DNA of 64,000 nt, taken from the NCBI RefSeq assembly GCF_902859765.1, contig NZ_CADIJV010000004.1:124001-188000 (forward strand), read 5' to 3'. Below, piece by piece: positions 7,770 to 17,434 of this stretch (its first letter is position 1; every line of letters begins with the position of its first letter). The DNA comes from Achromobacter pulmonis (GTDB lineage: Bacteria; Pseudomonadota; Gammaproteobacteria; Burkholderiales; Burkholderiaceae_B). Both the position numbers and the translations under genes were made by a program. Under the pieces are notes generated by a model. The model worked only from the letters and a program-made list of their open reading frames with translations, was not told the DNA's origin and ran no database searches.

Positions 7770-9858
7770 ATGCGCAATAAAAAGGAAATCCTGCGGGCCG
7801 GCTGCCTGGCCACCGCCGTGGCCGCGTCGTTCCCCGCCTGGCCCAACAGCGTCGACGCCGACGGTGTCACGGTCACCGACCCGGTGGTCATCACCGGCGT
7901 GGCGCCGAGCGCGCCGCTGACCTTCACCACCGATCCGAAGGTCCCGCGCCAGCCGCTGCCGGCCAGCGACGGCACTGACTACCTCAAGACCATTCCCGGC
8001 TTCTCGGCCATCCGCAACGGCGGCACCAACGGCGATCCGGTGCTGCGCGGCATGTTCGGCTCGCGCCTGAACATCCTTACCAACGGCACCTCGATGCCCG
8101 GCGCCTGCCCGGCGCGCATGGACGCGCCCAGCTCGTACATCTCGCCCGAGAACTTCGACAGGCTGACCGTCATCAAGGGGCCGCAGACGGTGCTGTGGGG
8201 CCCGGGCGCGTCGGCCGGCACCATCAAGTTCGACCGCGACACGCCGCGCTTCAGCGAGCCCGGCGTGCGCTTTGACGGCAGCCTCGTGGGCGGGTCAAAC
8301 GGCCGCAATGACCAAGCCGCCGACCTGACCGTCGGCAACGACAAGGTCTACACCCGCATCACCGCCAACCATTCGCACGCCCAGGACTACAAGGACGGCG
8401 ACGGCAACAAGGTGCCGTCGCGCTGGGACAAGTGGAACGCCGACCTGGCGCTGGGTTTCACGCCCGACGCCGATACGCTGTACGAGCTGACCGCCGGCAC
8501 CGGCGACGGCAACGCCCGCTACGCGGGGCGCGGCATGGACGGTTCGCAGTTCAAGCGCGAAAGCTTCGGCCTGCGCTTCGAGAAGCGCAACCTGGGCGGC
8601 GTGCTGGACAAACTGGAGGCGCAGCTCTACTACAACTACGCCGATCACGTGATGGACAACTACACGCTGCGCGCGCCGGATCCGCACGGCATGATGCCGA
8701 TGGCGATGGCGTCGAACGTGGACCGCGCCACCTGGGGCGGGCGCGTCGCCGGGACCTGGAACCTGGCGCCGGACCTGGAACCTGGCGCCGGACCTGAGCC
8801 TGGTGACCGGCCTGGACTTCCAGCAGAGCCGTCATCGCTCGCGCAACGGCAACGCCATGGTGTCCTACCGCGAACACCGTTGGGTCAAGGATGCCAGCTT
8901 CGCCAACACCGGCGTCTTCGGCGAACTGACCTGGCACGCCACCGACGACAGCCGCGTCATCGGCGGCGCGCGGGTCGACTGGGCCTCGGCCAAGGACTTC
9001 CGCCGTGCCAATGGCTCGACGATGATGCCCATGCCCAACCCCACGGCCGGCGAGCGCCGCAGCGACACGCTGCCGAGCGGCTTCCTGCGCTACGAGCGCG
9101 ACCTGGAGGCGGTGCCGGCCACCGTCTACATCGGCCTGGGCCATGCGGAACGGTTCCCGGATTACTGGGAACTGTTTTCTCCGACGAAGGGGCCGGACGG
9201 CTCGGTCAACGCCTTTCGCGGCGTCAAGCCTGAGAAGACCACGCAACTGGACTTTGGCGCGCAGTACAAGACCGACACAATGGACGCGTGGCTGTCCGGC
9301 TACGCCGGCTACGTCGACGACTTCATCCTGTTCGACTACGCCCAGGGCGGCATGGGGGGCATGGGGGGGGCCGCGCAGGCCAGCAACGTCAACGCCCGCA
9401 TCGCCGGCGGTGAGCTGGGGCTGTCGTACCAGGTGGCGCCGCGCTGGAAGCTGGGCGCGACGTTGGCGTACGCCTGGGGCCAGAACCGCAGCGACGGCCG
9501 CGCCTTGCCGCAGATGCCGCCGCTGGAGGCCAAGCTCAGCGCCGCCTACGACGATGGCACCTGGTCGGCCGGGGCGCTGTGGCGGGTGGTCGCCGCGCAG
9601 CGCCGCTACGCCCTGAACCAGGGCAACGTGGTGGGCAAGGATTTCGGTCCCAGCGCCGGGTTCGGGGTGTTCTCGCTCAACGGCGGCTACGCGGTCAACA
9701 AGCAGGTCAAGCTGTCGCTGGGCGTGGACAACCTGTTCAACAAGACCTACGCCGAACACCTCAACCTGGCGGGCGACGCGGGCTTCGGCTTTGCCGCCAA
9801 CACGGCCTTCAATGAGCCCGGGCGCACCGTCTGGGCGCGCCTGAGCGTCAAGTACTGA
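7770..9858 (+). pseudogene. TonB-dependent copper receptor, frameshifted by a 19-bp tandem duplication
   Basis: Outer-membrane receptor of the OprC/NosA-like copper family. The plug region is well preserved: GTDYLKTIPGFSAIRNGG, NILTNGTSMPGACPARMD and KGPQTVLWGPGASAGT. Translation from the ATG at 7770 is normal up to the duplication at 8754-8791, then leaves frame and ends at 9233. The rest of the barrel is intact in another frame from about 8795 to 9858 (VTGLDFQQSRHRSRNG to the terminal RLSVKY). Removing one 19-bp copy restores a continuous gene of 690 codons that reads GTWNLAPDLSLVTGLDF across the join, a normal length for the family. The gene is therefore inactive as read, or reversibly switched, unless this is a sequencing or assembly error. 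A second short ATG start at 8803 could make only a barrel fragment. Confidence 0.88.
8754..8791 (+). repeat. 19-bp perfect tandem duplication inside copper receptor
   Basis: The unit ACCTGGAACCTGGCGCCGG occurs twice without interruption, at 8754-8772 and 8773-8791. Nineteen is not a multiple of three, so the second copy shifts the reading frame of the receptor. The flanks continue in different frames of one coherent protein. The unit itself contains two near-identical ACCTGG cores, which would favour slipped-strand mispairing. Confidence 0.95.
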
Positions 9859-9963
9859 GCGCCGTCCGCAACGGTTGGGCTACGGGCGCCCGTAGCCCGC
9901 CGGGGCGCATGTTCTAATACGCGCTTTACGAGCCCTTGAACCCTGACACGGTTCCGCTGCCTC

Positions 9964-11637
9964 ATGTTGCGCCTGACCGAAATCATCCTGCCCCTGTCGA
10001 CCTCCCAGGACGACATCGACGCCACCCTGCGCGCCGCGGCCTGTAGCCGCCTGGGCATCGCTGCCGATGCCCTGCGCGCCCTGACCATTTTCCGGCGCAG
10101 CTACGACGCGCGCAAACGCAGCGCCATCACGCTGACCTATTCCGTGGACGTCGAAGTGGCCGACGAGGCCGCCGTGCTCAAGCGCGTCGCCGGCCTGCGC
10201 ACCGTGATGCCGACGCCGCCCATGCAATATCAGTACGTCGGCCACGCGCCGGCCGACCTGCCCGAGGCCAGCCGCCCGGTGGTGATCGGCTTCGGCCCCT
10301 GCGGCCTGTTCGCGGCGCTGATCCTGGCACAGATGGGGTTCCGGCCGATCATCCTGGAACGCGGCCGGGTGGTGCGCGAGCGCACCAAGGACACCTGGGG
10401 CCTGTGGCGCAAGAACACCCTGCAACCCGAATCGAACGTGCAGTTCGGCGAGGGTGGGGCGGGCACGTTCTCGGACGGCAAGCTCTCGACCCAGGTCAAG
10501 GACCCCAAGCACTACGGCCGCAAGGTGCTGCAGGAGTTCGTGGCCGCCGACGCCCCGCCTGAAATCCTGTACGTCAGCAAGCCGCACATCGGCACCTTCC
10601 GCCTGGTCAAGATGATTGAGCAGATGCGTGCGCAGATCGCCTCGCTGGGCGGCGAGTTCCGCTTCGAAAGCCGTGTCGACGACATCGAGATCGAGGATGG
10701 CCGGGTGCGCGGCGTGCGCCTGGCGGGCGGGGAGTTCATCGCCGCCAGCCACGTGGTGCTGGCGGTGGGCCACAGCGCCCGCGACACTTTCCGCATGCTG
10801 CACAAGCGCGGGGTGTTCATGGAGGCCAAGCCGTTTTCGCTGGGTTTCCGCATCGAGCATCCGCAGTCGGTGATCGACCGCGCCCGCTTCGGCCCGAGCG
10901 CCGGCCACCCGGTGCTGGGCGCGGCCGACTACAAGCTGGTGCACCACGCCGGCAATGGCCGCGCGGTCTACAGCTTCTGCATGTGCCCGGGCGGCACCGT
11001 GGTGGCCGCCGCGTCGGAACCGGGCGGCGTGGTCACCAACGGCATGAGCCAGTATTCGCGCAACGAACGCAACGCCAACGCCGGCATCGTGGTCGGCATC
11101 GAACCCAAGGACTTTCCCGGCATCGAGGACTCGCCGCTGGCGGGCATCGACTTCCAGCGCCATTGGGAAAAGCGCGCCTACGAACTGGGCGGCGGCGACT
11201 ACAGCGCGCCGGCGCAACGGGTGGGCGACTTCCTCGCCGGCCGGCCTTCCACTGCGCTGGGCAGCGTGACGCCGTCGTACAAGCCGGGGGTCCGGTTGAC
11301 TGATCTGTCCGACAGCCTGCCGGACTACGTGATCGCCGCCATTCGCGAGGCCCTGCCGGCGTTCGAACGGCAGATCAAGGGCTTTTCCATGCACGACGCC
11401 GTGCTCACGGGCGTCGAAACGCGCACCTCGTCGCCGCTGCGCATTACACGCCGCGACGATTTCCAGAGCATGAACACCAACGGGCTGTTCCCGGCGGGCG
11501 AGGGCGCGGGCTACGCCGGCGGCATCATGTCGGCCGCCATCGACGGCATGAAAGTGGCCGAGGCCGTGGCGCTGCATCTGCTGGGCCGCGACGACATCAC
11601 CGGCGGCAACCGCCGCGGCGTCAGCGACGATTACTAG
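9964..11637 (+). CDS. FAD-dependent oxidoreductase (COG2509-like)
   Basis: 557-residue flavoprotein of the large uncharacterised FAD-dependent dehydrogenase group. The first 95 residues form a small alpha/beta domain (LRLTEIILPLS, IFRRSYDARKR). The FAD-binding motif VIGFGPCGLFAAL follows at about 106-118. Other group hallmarks are QFGEGGAGTFSDGKL, VVLAVGHSARDTF, and a C-terminal GLFPAGEGAGYAGGI where FAD is closed in. The ATG at 9964 gives the usual family length. It is monocistronic by spacing, with 105 bases before it and 218 after. The reaction is unknown for the family. Confidence 0.85.
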   Translation: MLRLTEIILPLSTSQDDIDATLRAAACSRLGIAADALRALTIFRRSYDARKRSAITLTYSVDVEVADEAAVLKRVAGLRTVMPTPPMQYQYVGHAPADLPEASRPVVIGFGPCGLFAALILAQMGFRPIILERGRVVRERTKDTWGLWRKNTLQPESNVQFGEGGAGTFSDGKLSTQVKDPKHYGRKVLQEFVAADAPPEILYVSKPHIGTFRLVKMIEQMRAQIASLGGEFRFESRVDDIEIEDGRVRGVRLAGGEFIAASHVVLAVGHSARDTFRMLHKRGVFMEAKPFSLGFRIEHPQSVIDRARFGPSAGHPVLGAADYKLVHHAGNGRAVYSFCMCPGGTVVAAASEPGGVVTNGMSQYSRNERNANAGIVVGIEPKDFPGIEDSPLAGIDFQRHWEKRAYELGGGDYSAPAQRVGDFLAGRPSTALGSVTPSYKPGVRLTDLSDSLPDYVIAAIREALPAFERQIKGFSMHDAVLTGVETRTSSPLRITRRDDFQSMNTNGLFPAGEGAGYAGGIMSAAIDGMKVAEAVALHLLGRDDITGGNRRGVSDDY

Positions 11638-11855
11638 GGCGGCCGCTACGCGCCATCCTTCGCGCGCAAGCGGGTCGCGTGCCGCCCGGGATGCGGCGCA
11701 AGGCAGGACGGCGTCCCCGGGAGGCGCGCGCCGCCGACCGCGCCGCCAGGGGCTGGCACGGCAATGCCGCGGGACTCGCCGGCTCTGTCGATTTCCAATC
11801 AAGTCGTTCGTCGTAGTGCCAAGGATCCTCCCGATCCGCTCTCCTGGAGAATGGT

Positions 11856-12482
11856 ATGCGCAGACTCATTGTTTCGATCTTCACCAGCCTCGACGGCGTG
11901 GTCCAGGCCCCCGGCGGGCCGAACGAGGACCCGGCTGGCGGCTTTCGCCTGGGCGGCTGGACCGTGCCCTACGCCGATGAGGCCATCGGCAAACATGTGA
12001 GCGGCCTGATGGCGGCGCCGTTCGAGCTGTTGCTGGGACGGCGCACCTACGAGATCTTCGCGGGCTATTGGCCGAACGTGCCGGCGGGCTCGGGCAGCCG
12101 CGCCCTGGCCGACCGGCTCGACCGCGTGCCCAAACACGTGGCCACGCACCGGCCCGACGGCCTGTCCTGGCGCGGCAGCCGGGCCCTTGGGGGCGAGCTG
12201 ACCGAGGCAGTGCGCGCGCTCAAGCGCGGGGAGGGCGCCGACCTGTTGACCTTCGGCAGCGGCAACATAGTGCGCCAACTGCTGGCGGCGGGGCTGGTGG
12301 ACGAGCTGTCGCTGCTGGTCTATCCGGTCATGCTGGGACGCGGCAAGCGCCTGTTCGGCGACGATGCGCGAATTTCCGCCTTCACGCTGGCGCAGGCCGC
12401 CCCGACGCCTGGCGGGGTGCTGATCACCCGCTACCTGCGCGCCGGCGAGGTGCGCACGGGCTCGTTCGACGACGCCGGCTGA
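11856..12482 (+). CDS. Dihydrofolate reductase family protein (RibD C-terminal-like)
   Basis: 208-residue cytoplasmic protein with the RibD C-terminal/DHFR-like fold. It opens with RRLIVSIFTSLDGVVQAPGG. The NADPH-binding parts LLLGRRTYEIFAGYWP and LTFGSGNIVRQLL are visible, and the family-typical VDELSLLVYPVMLGRGKRLF follows. These proteins are probably NADPH-dependent reductases of unknown substrate, not true folate enzymes. A GGAGAAT ribosome binding site lies just ahead of the ATG. It converges with the AraC gene downstream. Confidence 0.88.
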   Translation: MRRLIVSIFTSLDGVVQAPGGPNEDPAGGFRLGGWTVPYADEAIGKHVSGLMAAPFELLLGRRTYEIFAGYWPNVPAGSGSRALADRLDRVPKHVATHRPDGLSWRGSRALGGELTEAVRALKRGEGADLLTFGSGNIVRQLLAAGLVDELSLLVYPVMLGRGKRLFGDDARISAFTLAQAAPTPGGVLITRYLRAGEVRTGSFDDAG

Positions 12483-12527
12483 GCCGCGCCGGCCGTTGCC
12501 GGCCGACCAGCCCGACGGCGATGCGGT

Positions 12528-13529
12528 TCAGTGCGACGACACATAGGTCGACGCCGCGAAGGCCGGCGGAACGGCGAATTCGGCCTTCATGCGCCGCGCT
12601 TCCTCGAGCGGACTGCGCCCGAACACGCGCTTGAACTCACGGCTGAACTGCGACGGGCTGTCGTAGCCGACCGCCGCGCTGGCGGCGGCCGCGGTCAGGC
12701 CATTGCGCACCATCAGCAGGCGCGCCTGGTGCAGGCGCGTGGATTTCAGGTATTGCATCGGCGAGGTCTGGGTCACCGCCTTGAAATGCACGTGGAAGGC
12801 CGGCACGCTCATGCCCGCCTCGCGCGCCAGCTGCTCGACGCCCAGATCGTCCATATAGGCCGCATGGATGCGGCGCAAGGCCCGCGTGATCTTGCCGAAA
12901 TGGCCCTGCATCGACAGGGCCGCGCGCATCGATGGCCCCTGGTCGCCGGTGAGTATCTGGAAGTAGATTTCGCGCACCAGCGACGGCCCCAGCACGCGAG
13001 CCTCCAGCGGCCGGCCCATCGCCTCCAGGAAGCGCAGCACCGATTCGCACAGCCGCGGGCTCATGGGGCTGGACAGCATGCCCTTTGGCTCGGCGGCCAC
13101 GAAGCCGCCCAGCGCATCGAGCTGCAGCATGAGGTCCGCCGCCAGCTTGAAATCCAGATGCAGGTAGATGGCGAGCAAGGGTTCGCGTTCGCTCGCGTCC
13201 GTTTCCATCGTGAAGGGCACGGGCACCGAGACCACCAGGCACTGCTGCGCGTCATAGCAATAGGTGGTGCCGCCGAAATGGCCACGCTTGCGGCCCTGGC
13301 AGACGATAACGATGCCTGGGTCGTAGAGCACCGGCACCGACGTCAACGGACGATTCGAGCGCAGCAGCCGCACGTCGGGCAACGCGGTCAGGTTGTAGCC
13401 CTCGTCGGGCGCCAACGCGGCGAGCAGGGCGGCCATCCGCTGGCGCATGGCCGCCGTGGACGCGTCGGCGGGCGATTGTCCGGTCCCGGCCAGGCGGGCG
13501 TCCGTGCCTGGAAAGCTTGAAGTTGTCAT
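12528..13529 (-). CDS. AraC-family transcriptional regulator
   Basis: 333-residue regulator. The N-terminal cupin-like AraC_N domain (VPVLYDPGIVIVCQGRKRGHFGG, CLVVSVPVPFTMETDAS) senses an effector. The C-terminal part has two helix-turn-helix motifs (LGVEQLAREAGMSVPAFHVHF and GLTAAAASAAVGYDSPSQFS). The final FKRVFGRSP is the family signature. The start at 13529 is the first Met before the variable region; another in-frame ATG at 13568 is possible and neither has a strong ribosome binding site. It is divergent from the aldehyde dehydrogenase at 13728, which it probably controls. Confidence 0.9.
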   Translation of the reverse strand: MTTSSFPGTDARLAGTGQSPADASTAAMRQRMAALLAALAPDEGYNLTALPDVRLLRSNRPLTSVPVLYDPGIVIVCQGRKRGHFGGTTYCYDAQQCLVVSVPVPFTMETDASEREPLLAIYLHLDFKLAADLMLQLDALGGFVAAEPKGMLSSPMSPRLCESVLRFLEAMGRPLEARVLGPSLVREIYFQILTGDQGPSMRAALSMQGHFGKITRALRRIHAAYMDDLGVEQLAREAGMSVPAFHVHFKAVTQTSPMQYLKSTRLHQARLLMVRNGLTAAAASAAVGYDSPSQFSREFKRVFGRSPLEEARRMKAEFAVPPAFAASTYVSSH

Positions 13530-13727
13530 TTCAATAGATTCAGGCAATGAAAATAGATTCCATGCCATGGTTTGTCATTCACGATAATCCTATTATGCAA
13601 TCCATGCCGGTACCGCACCAGTCCCCCCAAAAAAGGGCATGGTGGCCGGGCAGGGCCGTCAGGGCCCGGCTCGCGCGCCAGAAGCCGCGATCCGGCAGTC
13701 ACCCACTGCATAGGAAACACCGCCATC

Positions 13728-15107
13728 ATGATTGACGTATTCAACCCCGCCGACGGCTCCCGCGTCGGCCAGGCGCCCGAACTGGGCGTTGCCGAAGTCC
13801 GGGCTGCCATCGACCGCACCTGCGCCGCCTTTCCCGGCTGGTCGGGCAAGCTGGCGCGTGAACGCGCCGAGCTGCTGCGCGGCTGGTTCGAACGGATGCG
13901 CGCCGATCGGCATGTGTTCGCGGAACTGATGGTTCGGGAGAACGGCAAGTGCCTGGCCGAAGCGCTGGGCGAGATCGATTACGGCCTGGGCTTTATCGAG
14001 TGGTACGCGGAAGAGGGCAAGCGCATCTACGGCGACATCATCCCGTCGCACGCCGAGCATGCCGAAGTGCTGGTATTCAAGGCGCCGGCCGGCCCAACCG
14101 CCGCCATTACGCCCTGGAACTTCCCGTTCATGATGATCGCCCGCAAGGTTGCCACGGCCCTGGCGGCCGGCTGCACCATGATCATCAAGCCGTCGGAACT
14201 GACTCCGCTCACGGCTTACCGGATGCTCGACTATGCGCGCCAGGCCGGCATTGGGCCCGGCGTGTTCGAGATGGTGACCGGCGACCCGCGCGCGATCGGC
14301 GAACTGTTCACCGGAGACCCGCGTATCCGCAAGCTGTCGTTCACCGGGTCAACCGCCGTGGGCAAGCTGCTGGCCGCCGCCTGCGGCAACGACCTGAAGA
14401 AAATGACGCTGGAACTGGGAGGCAACGCGCCGTTCATCGTGTTCGACGATGCCGACGTCGACAAGACCGCCACCCAACTGGTGATGGCCAAGCTGCGCAA
14501 CTCGGGCCAGGTATGCATCTCGCCCAACCGCATCTACGTGCACGCGGCGATCCATGACCGCTTTGTCGCGGCCCTGGCCGCGAAGGTGGCCGCGATCCCA
14601 GTCGACCAGGGCCTGCGCGAGGGATTCGTGGTGGGGCCGCTCATCAATCAAGCCGGCATCGACAAGGTGGCGGCGCTGGTGGATGACGCGACGCGCCGTG
14701 GCGGACGCATCGTGCTGGGCGGCAAGCGCCACGCCAGAGGCGGCCTGTTCTACGAGCCGACCGTGCTGGCCGGCCTGGATGACGGCATGGATATCGCCCA
14801 CACCGAGATTTTCGGGCCGGTGTTCGCGATTTACCGCTTCGACACCGAAGACGAGGTGGTGCGCCGCGCCAACCAGTCCGAGTACGGGCTGGTGGCCTAT
14901 GCCTTCACGCGCGACCTGGGCCGTGCGTTGCGCCTGTCGCGCCATATCGAGGCAGGCATGGTGATCCTGAATTCGGGTTCCGTGGGGACGGCATCGGTGC
15001 CGTTCGGCGGCGTCAAGCATTCGGGCTACGGCCGCGAAGGCAGCCATTACGGCATCGAGGAGTATGTCGAGGTCAAATACGTGCTGCTGGCCGGGCTGGA
15101 TCAATGA
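13728..15107 (+). CDS. NAD(P)-dependent aldehyde dehydrogenase, succinate-semialdehyde dehydrogenase-like
   Basis: 459-residue aldehyde dehydrogenase oxidising an aldehyde to the acid. Seen are the cofactor-site ITPWNFPFMMIARK, the FTGSTAVGK loop, the general-base glutamate in LELGGNAPFIVFDDAD, and the catalytic Cys in NSGQVCISPNRIYV. The C-terminal EIFGPVFAIYRF is also typical. The ATG at 13728 is preceded by TAGGAAAC at good spacing; longer in-frame starts lack this. The family includes GabD and related semialdehyde dehydrogenases; the sequence alone does not fix the substrate. It is divergent from the AraC regulator and upstream of a branched-chain-type transporter, so it may belong to uptake and catabolism of one compound. 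Confidence 0.9.
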   Translation: MIDVFNPADGSRVGQAPELGVAEVRAAIDRTCAAFPGWSGKLARERAELLRGWFERMRADRHVFAELMVRENGKCLAEALGEIDYGLGFIEWYAEEGKRIYGDIIPSHAEHAEVLVFKAPAGPTAAITPWNFPFMMIARKVATALAAGCTMIIKPSELTPLTAYRMLDYARQAGIGPGVFEMVTGDPRAIGELFTGDPRIRKLSFTGSTAVGKLLAAACGNDLKKMTLELGGNAPFIVFDDADVDKTATQLVMAKLRNSGQVCISPNRIYVHAAIHDRFVAALAAKVAAIPVDQGLREGFVVGPLINQAGIDKVAALVDDATRRGGRIVLGGKRHARGGLFYEPTVLAGLDDGMDIAHTEIFGPVFAIYRFDTEDEVVRRANQSEYGLVAYAFTRDLGRALRLSRHIEAGMVILNSGSVGTASVPFGGVKHSGYGREGSHYGIEEYVEVKYVLLAGLDQ

Positions 15108-15157
15108 GCGGCGGGCGGGCCTGGCACGGGATATGGCACTGGGCTGTGCGAAATACG

Positions 15158-15173
15158 CATAATGTATATTATG
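15158..15173. promoter_or_regulatory. Palindromic operator candidate upstream of ABC transporter operon
   Basis: CATAAT-GTAT-ATTATG is a perfect inverted repeat with a 4-base centre in an AT-rich patch. It lies 140 bases before the first transporter gene. The form suits a dimeric repressor such as a GntR-family protein or an overlapping promoter, but no regulator is assigned. Confidence 0.45.
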
Positions 15174-15312
15174 TAAAGTAACGCATGCGGGCTGGCCAGG
15201 CGCTGCGGCCCACCCGTCCATGATCATCGCGAATTCGCGGCGCCAAGCTTCAGGTCAACGTCAACGTATGGGTCGAGAATGGGCCGCATAAAATCCAAAA
15301 GGAGACACCATC

Positions 15313-16521
15313 ATGTCTCGGAGACTATTGCATGCCCTGCCCGCCTTGGCGTTCGTCCTGTATGCAGGCACTTCGGCAGCGGCGGATGCGCCGGAAGTCG
15401 TGCTGGGCGCCTCCATTCAGCTGACAGGCCCCGTCGCCAATACCGGGCGCTACTACCGCGATGCCTATCAGATCGCGGTGGACAAGATAAACGCCGCCGG
15501 CGGCGTGAAGATCGGCGGCGTACCCCATAAATTGGCGCTCAAGATCTACGACAACCAGTCGGACGTCAATCTCAGTGTGCGCCAGTACACCCAGCTGATC
15601 ACCCAGGACAAGGCAAACCTGCTGCTCGGCCCCTTCGCCAGCAATTTCGCGCTGGCCGATTCCGCCGTATCGGAAAAGTACAAGGTGCCCATGGTCGAGG
15701 GCGGCGGCGCATCCGACCAGATCTTCTCGCGTAAATTCAAGTACATATTCGGCACGCTGGCCCCGGCCAGTAACTATTTCGGCACCACCGTGCAAATGCT
15801 CAAGGCGCTCAAGCCCGCGCCAGCCAGCGTGGCGCTGTTGTACGCGGACGATGCGTTTGACGTGTCCGTCGCCGACGGCACCCGCCCGCTGCTGAAGTCG
15901 GCGGGACTGCCGATCGCGATGGACGAGCGCTACAGCACCAATGCCACCGATTTCAATTCACTGTTGTCGCAGATCAAGAGCAAGAACGTGGACGCCGTGC
16001 TGGTGGCCGGCCACGAGACCGAGATATTGAACTTCGTGCGCCAGGCCAAGAGCCTTGCGGTTGCGCCCAAGATGTACTCGTTCACCGTTGGCGTGCCGTC
16101 AGAGGATTTCCGCAAGGCGCTGGGCAGCGATGCCGACTATGCTTTCGGCATGACCGCATGGTTGCCTTCGGCGGCGCTGAAGGACCGCTGGTTCGGCGAT
16201 GCGCAGCAGTTTGCCCAGGCTTACAAGGCAAAGTACGGCTATGACCCGGACTATCACGCGGCATCCGGCGTGGCCGATGTCGAAGCGCTGGTTCACGCCA
16301 TGGAAACCGCGGGCACCACGGCGCCGCAAAAAGTGCGCGACGCCTTGGCCAAGACCAGATTCGACAGCCTTTACGGCCCCATAGCCTTCAATGCGCAGGG
16401 ACAGATTGACCTGCCGCAGGTCGTGATACAGGTGCAGGGCGACAAGCTGGCGGAGGTATATGGGGCCAAGGGCTTCATCGCCCAGCCGAAGTACCCCATG
16501 CCGGCCTGGAACGCGCGCTAG
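15313..16521 (+). CDS. Branched-chain-type ABC transporter substrate-binding protein
   Basis: 402-residue periplasmic binding protein of the Leu/Ile/Val (type I) family. It has a signal peptide ([21 protein letters not shown]) and the family-typical opening [17 protein letters not shown] with [15 protein letters not shown]. The ligand-binding lobes include [14 protein letters not shown] and [20 protein letters not shown] precedes the ATG at 15313. It is the first gene of a five-gene transporter operon. The ligand could be an amino acid, an amide or an aromatic acid; these proteins vary widely and the sequence does not decide. Confidence 0.92.
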   Translation: MSRRLLHALPALAFVLYAGTSAAADAPEVVLGASIQLTGPVANTGRYYRDAYQIAVDKINAAGGVKIGGVPHKLALKIYDNQSDVNLSVRQYTQLITQDKANLLLGPFASNFALADSAVSEKYKVPMVEGGGASDQIFSRKFKYIFGTLAPASNYFGTTVQMLKALKPAPASVALLYADDAFDVSVADGTRPLLKSAGLPIAMDERYSTNATDFNSLLSQIKSKNVDAVLVAGHETEILNFVRQAKSLAVAPKMYSFTVGVPSEDFRKALGSDADYAFGMTAWLPSAALKDRWFGDAQQFAQAYKAKYGYDPDYHAASGVADVEALVHAMETAGTTAPQKVRDALAKTRFDSLYGPIAFNAQGQIDLPQVVIQVQGDKLAEVYGAKGFIAQPKYPMPAWNAR

Positions 16522-16570
16522 GCCCCGTTCAGGCTGACAAGCGCCCCACTCTTTCTCGGACCTCGACGCG

Positions 16571-17434
16571 ATGGACCTGCTGGCGCAAATCCTCGCCAAC
16601 GGCATCTTGCTCGGCGGCCTGTACGCCGTGATGGCGCAAGGCCTCGCGCTGGTCTGGGGCGTGCTCAATATCGTCAACCTGGCGCATGGCGCGTTCATCA
16701 TGCTGGGCGCCTATGCGTCCTGGTATCTGTACACCGACCTGGGCGTGGACCCGTTCCTGGGCCTGCCGCTTACCGCTGCGGCCATGTTCGCACTGGGCTA
16801 TGCGCTGCAGCGCGGTCTGCTGAACCTGGTGGTGCGCTCGCCGATGTTCAACACGCTGCTCATCACTTTTGGCCTGGAAGTTGTGTTGACCTACCTGGCG
16901 CAATGGGTGTTTTCCGCCGACTTCCGCACCATCAATCCGCCCTACGCAGGCAACAGCTATTCGCTCGGCCCGGTGACGCTGCCCGTGGCGCGGCTGGCCG
17001 CCTTTGGGGTGGCGCTGGCGTTGACCCTGGGCATGTGGCTGTTCTTGCTGCATAGCCGTCTGGGTCGCGCCATTCGGGCCACCGCCCAGAATCTGGTGGC
17101 GGCGCGCCTCTATGGCGTGGAACCGCGCCATCTTTACGCCGTGACCTTCGGCCTGGGGTTGGCGCTGGCCGGCGCCGCGGGCGGACTGTACGGCACGGTG
17201 TCGCAGATCAACCCCTACATCGGCGCCACGCTGACGGCGAAGTGCTTCGCCATTGCCATTATCGGCGGCCTGGACAATCCGCTCGGCGTGATGGTCGGCG
17301 GGCTGTTCCTGGGCATCGTTGAATCGCTCACCACGCTCTACGTGGGTCCGACGTTCGCCGACGTCGCCAGCTTCGGCACCTTGGTGCTGGTGCTGCTGCT
17401 GCGGCCCAGCGGCCTGCTGGGAAAGGCGGCATGA
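16571..17434 (+). CDS. livH: Branched-chain-type ABC transporter permease (LivH)
   Basis: 287-residue inner-membrane permease of the LivH family with about eight hydrophobic segments. The start LLAQILANGILLGGLYAVMAQGLALVWG and the loop NLAHGAFIMLGAY are family hallmarks. The cytoplasmic loop that meets the ATPases is around RAIRATAQNLVAARLYGVE. It lies 49 bases after the binding protein gene and overlaps the next permease gene by four bases. Confidence 0.93.
   Translation: MDLLAQILANGILLGGLYAVMAQGLALVWGVLNIVNLAHGAFIMLGAYASWYLYTDLGVDPFLGLPLTAAAMFALGYALQRGLLNLVVRSPMFNTLLITFGLEVVLTYLAQWVFSADFRTINPPYAGNSYSLGPVTLPVARLAAFGVALALTLGMWLFLLHSRLGRAIRATAQNLVAARLYGVEPRHLYAVTFGLGLALAGAAGGLYGTVSQINPYIGATLTAKCFAIAIIGGLDNPLGVMVGGLFLGIVESLTTLYVGPTFADVASFGTLVLVLLLRPSGLLGKAA

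Noticed and set aside
11754-11769. Sigma-54-like site TGGCACG-GCAA-TGCCG before the DHFR-like gene
   Set aside because: The GG to GC spacing is nine, not ten, and the distance to the gene is long.
15122-15137. Sigma-54-like site TGGCACG-GGAT-ATGGC before the ABC transporter
   Set aside because: The -24 element is perfect but the -12 GC is shifted by one base.
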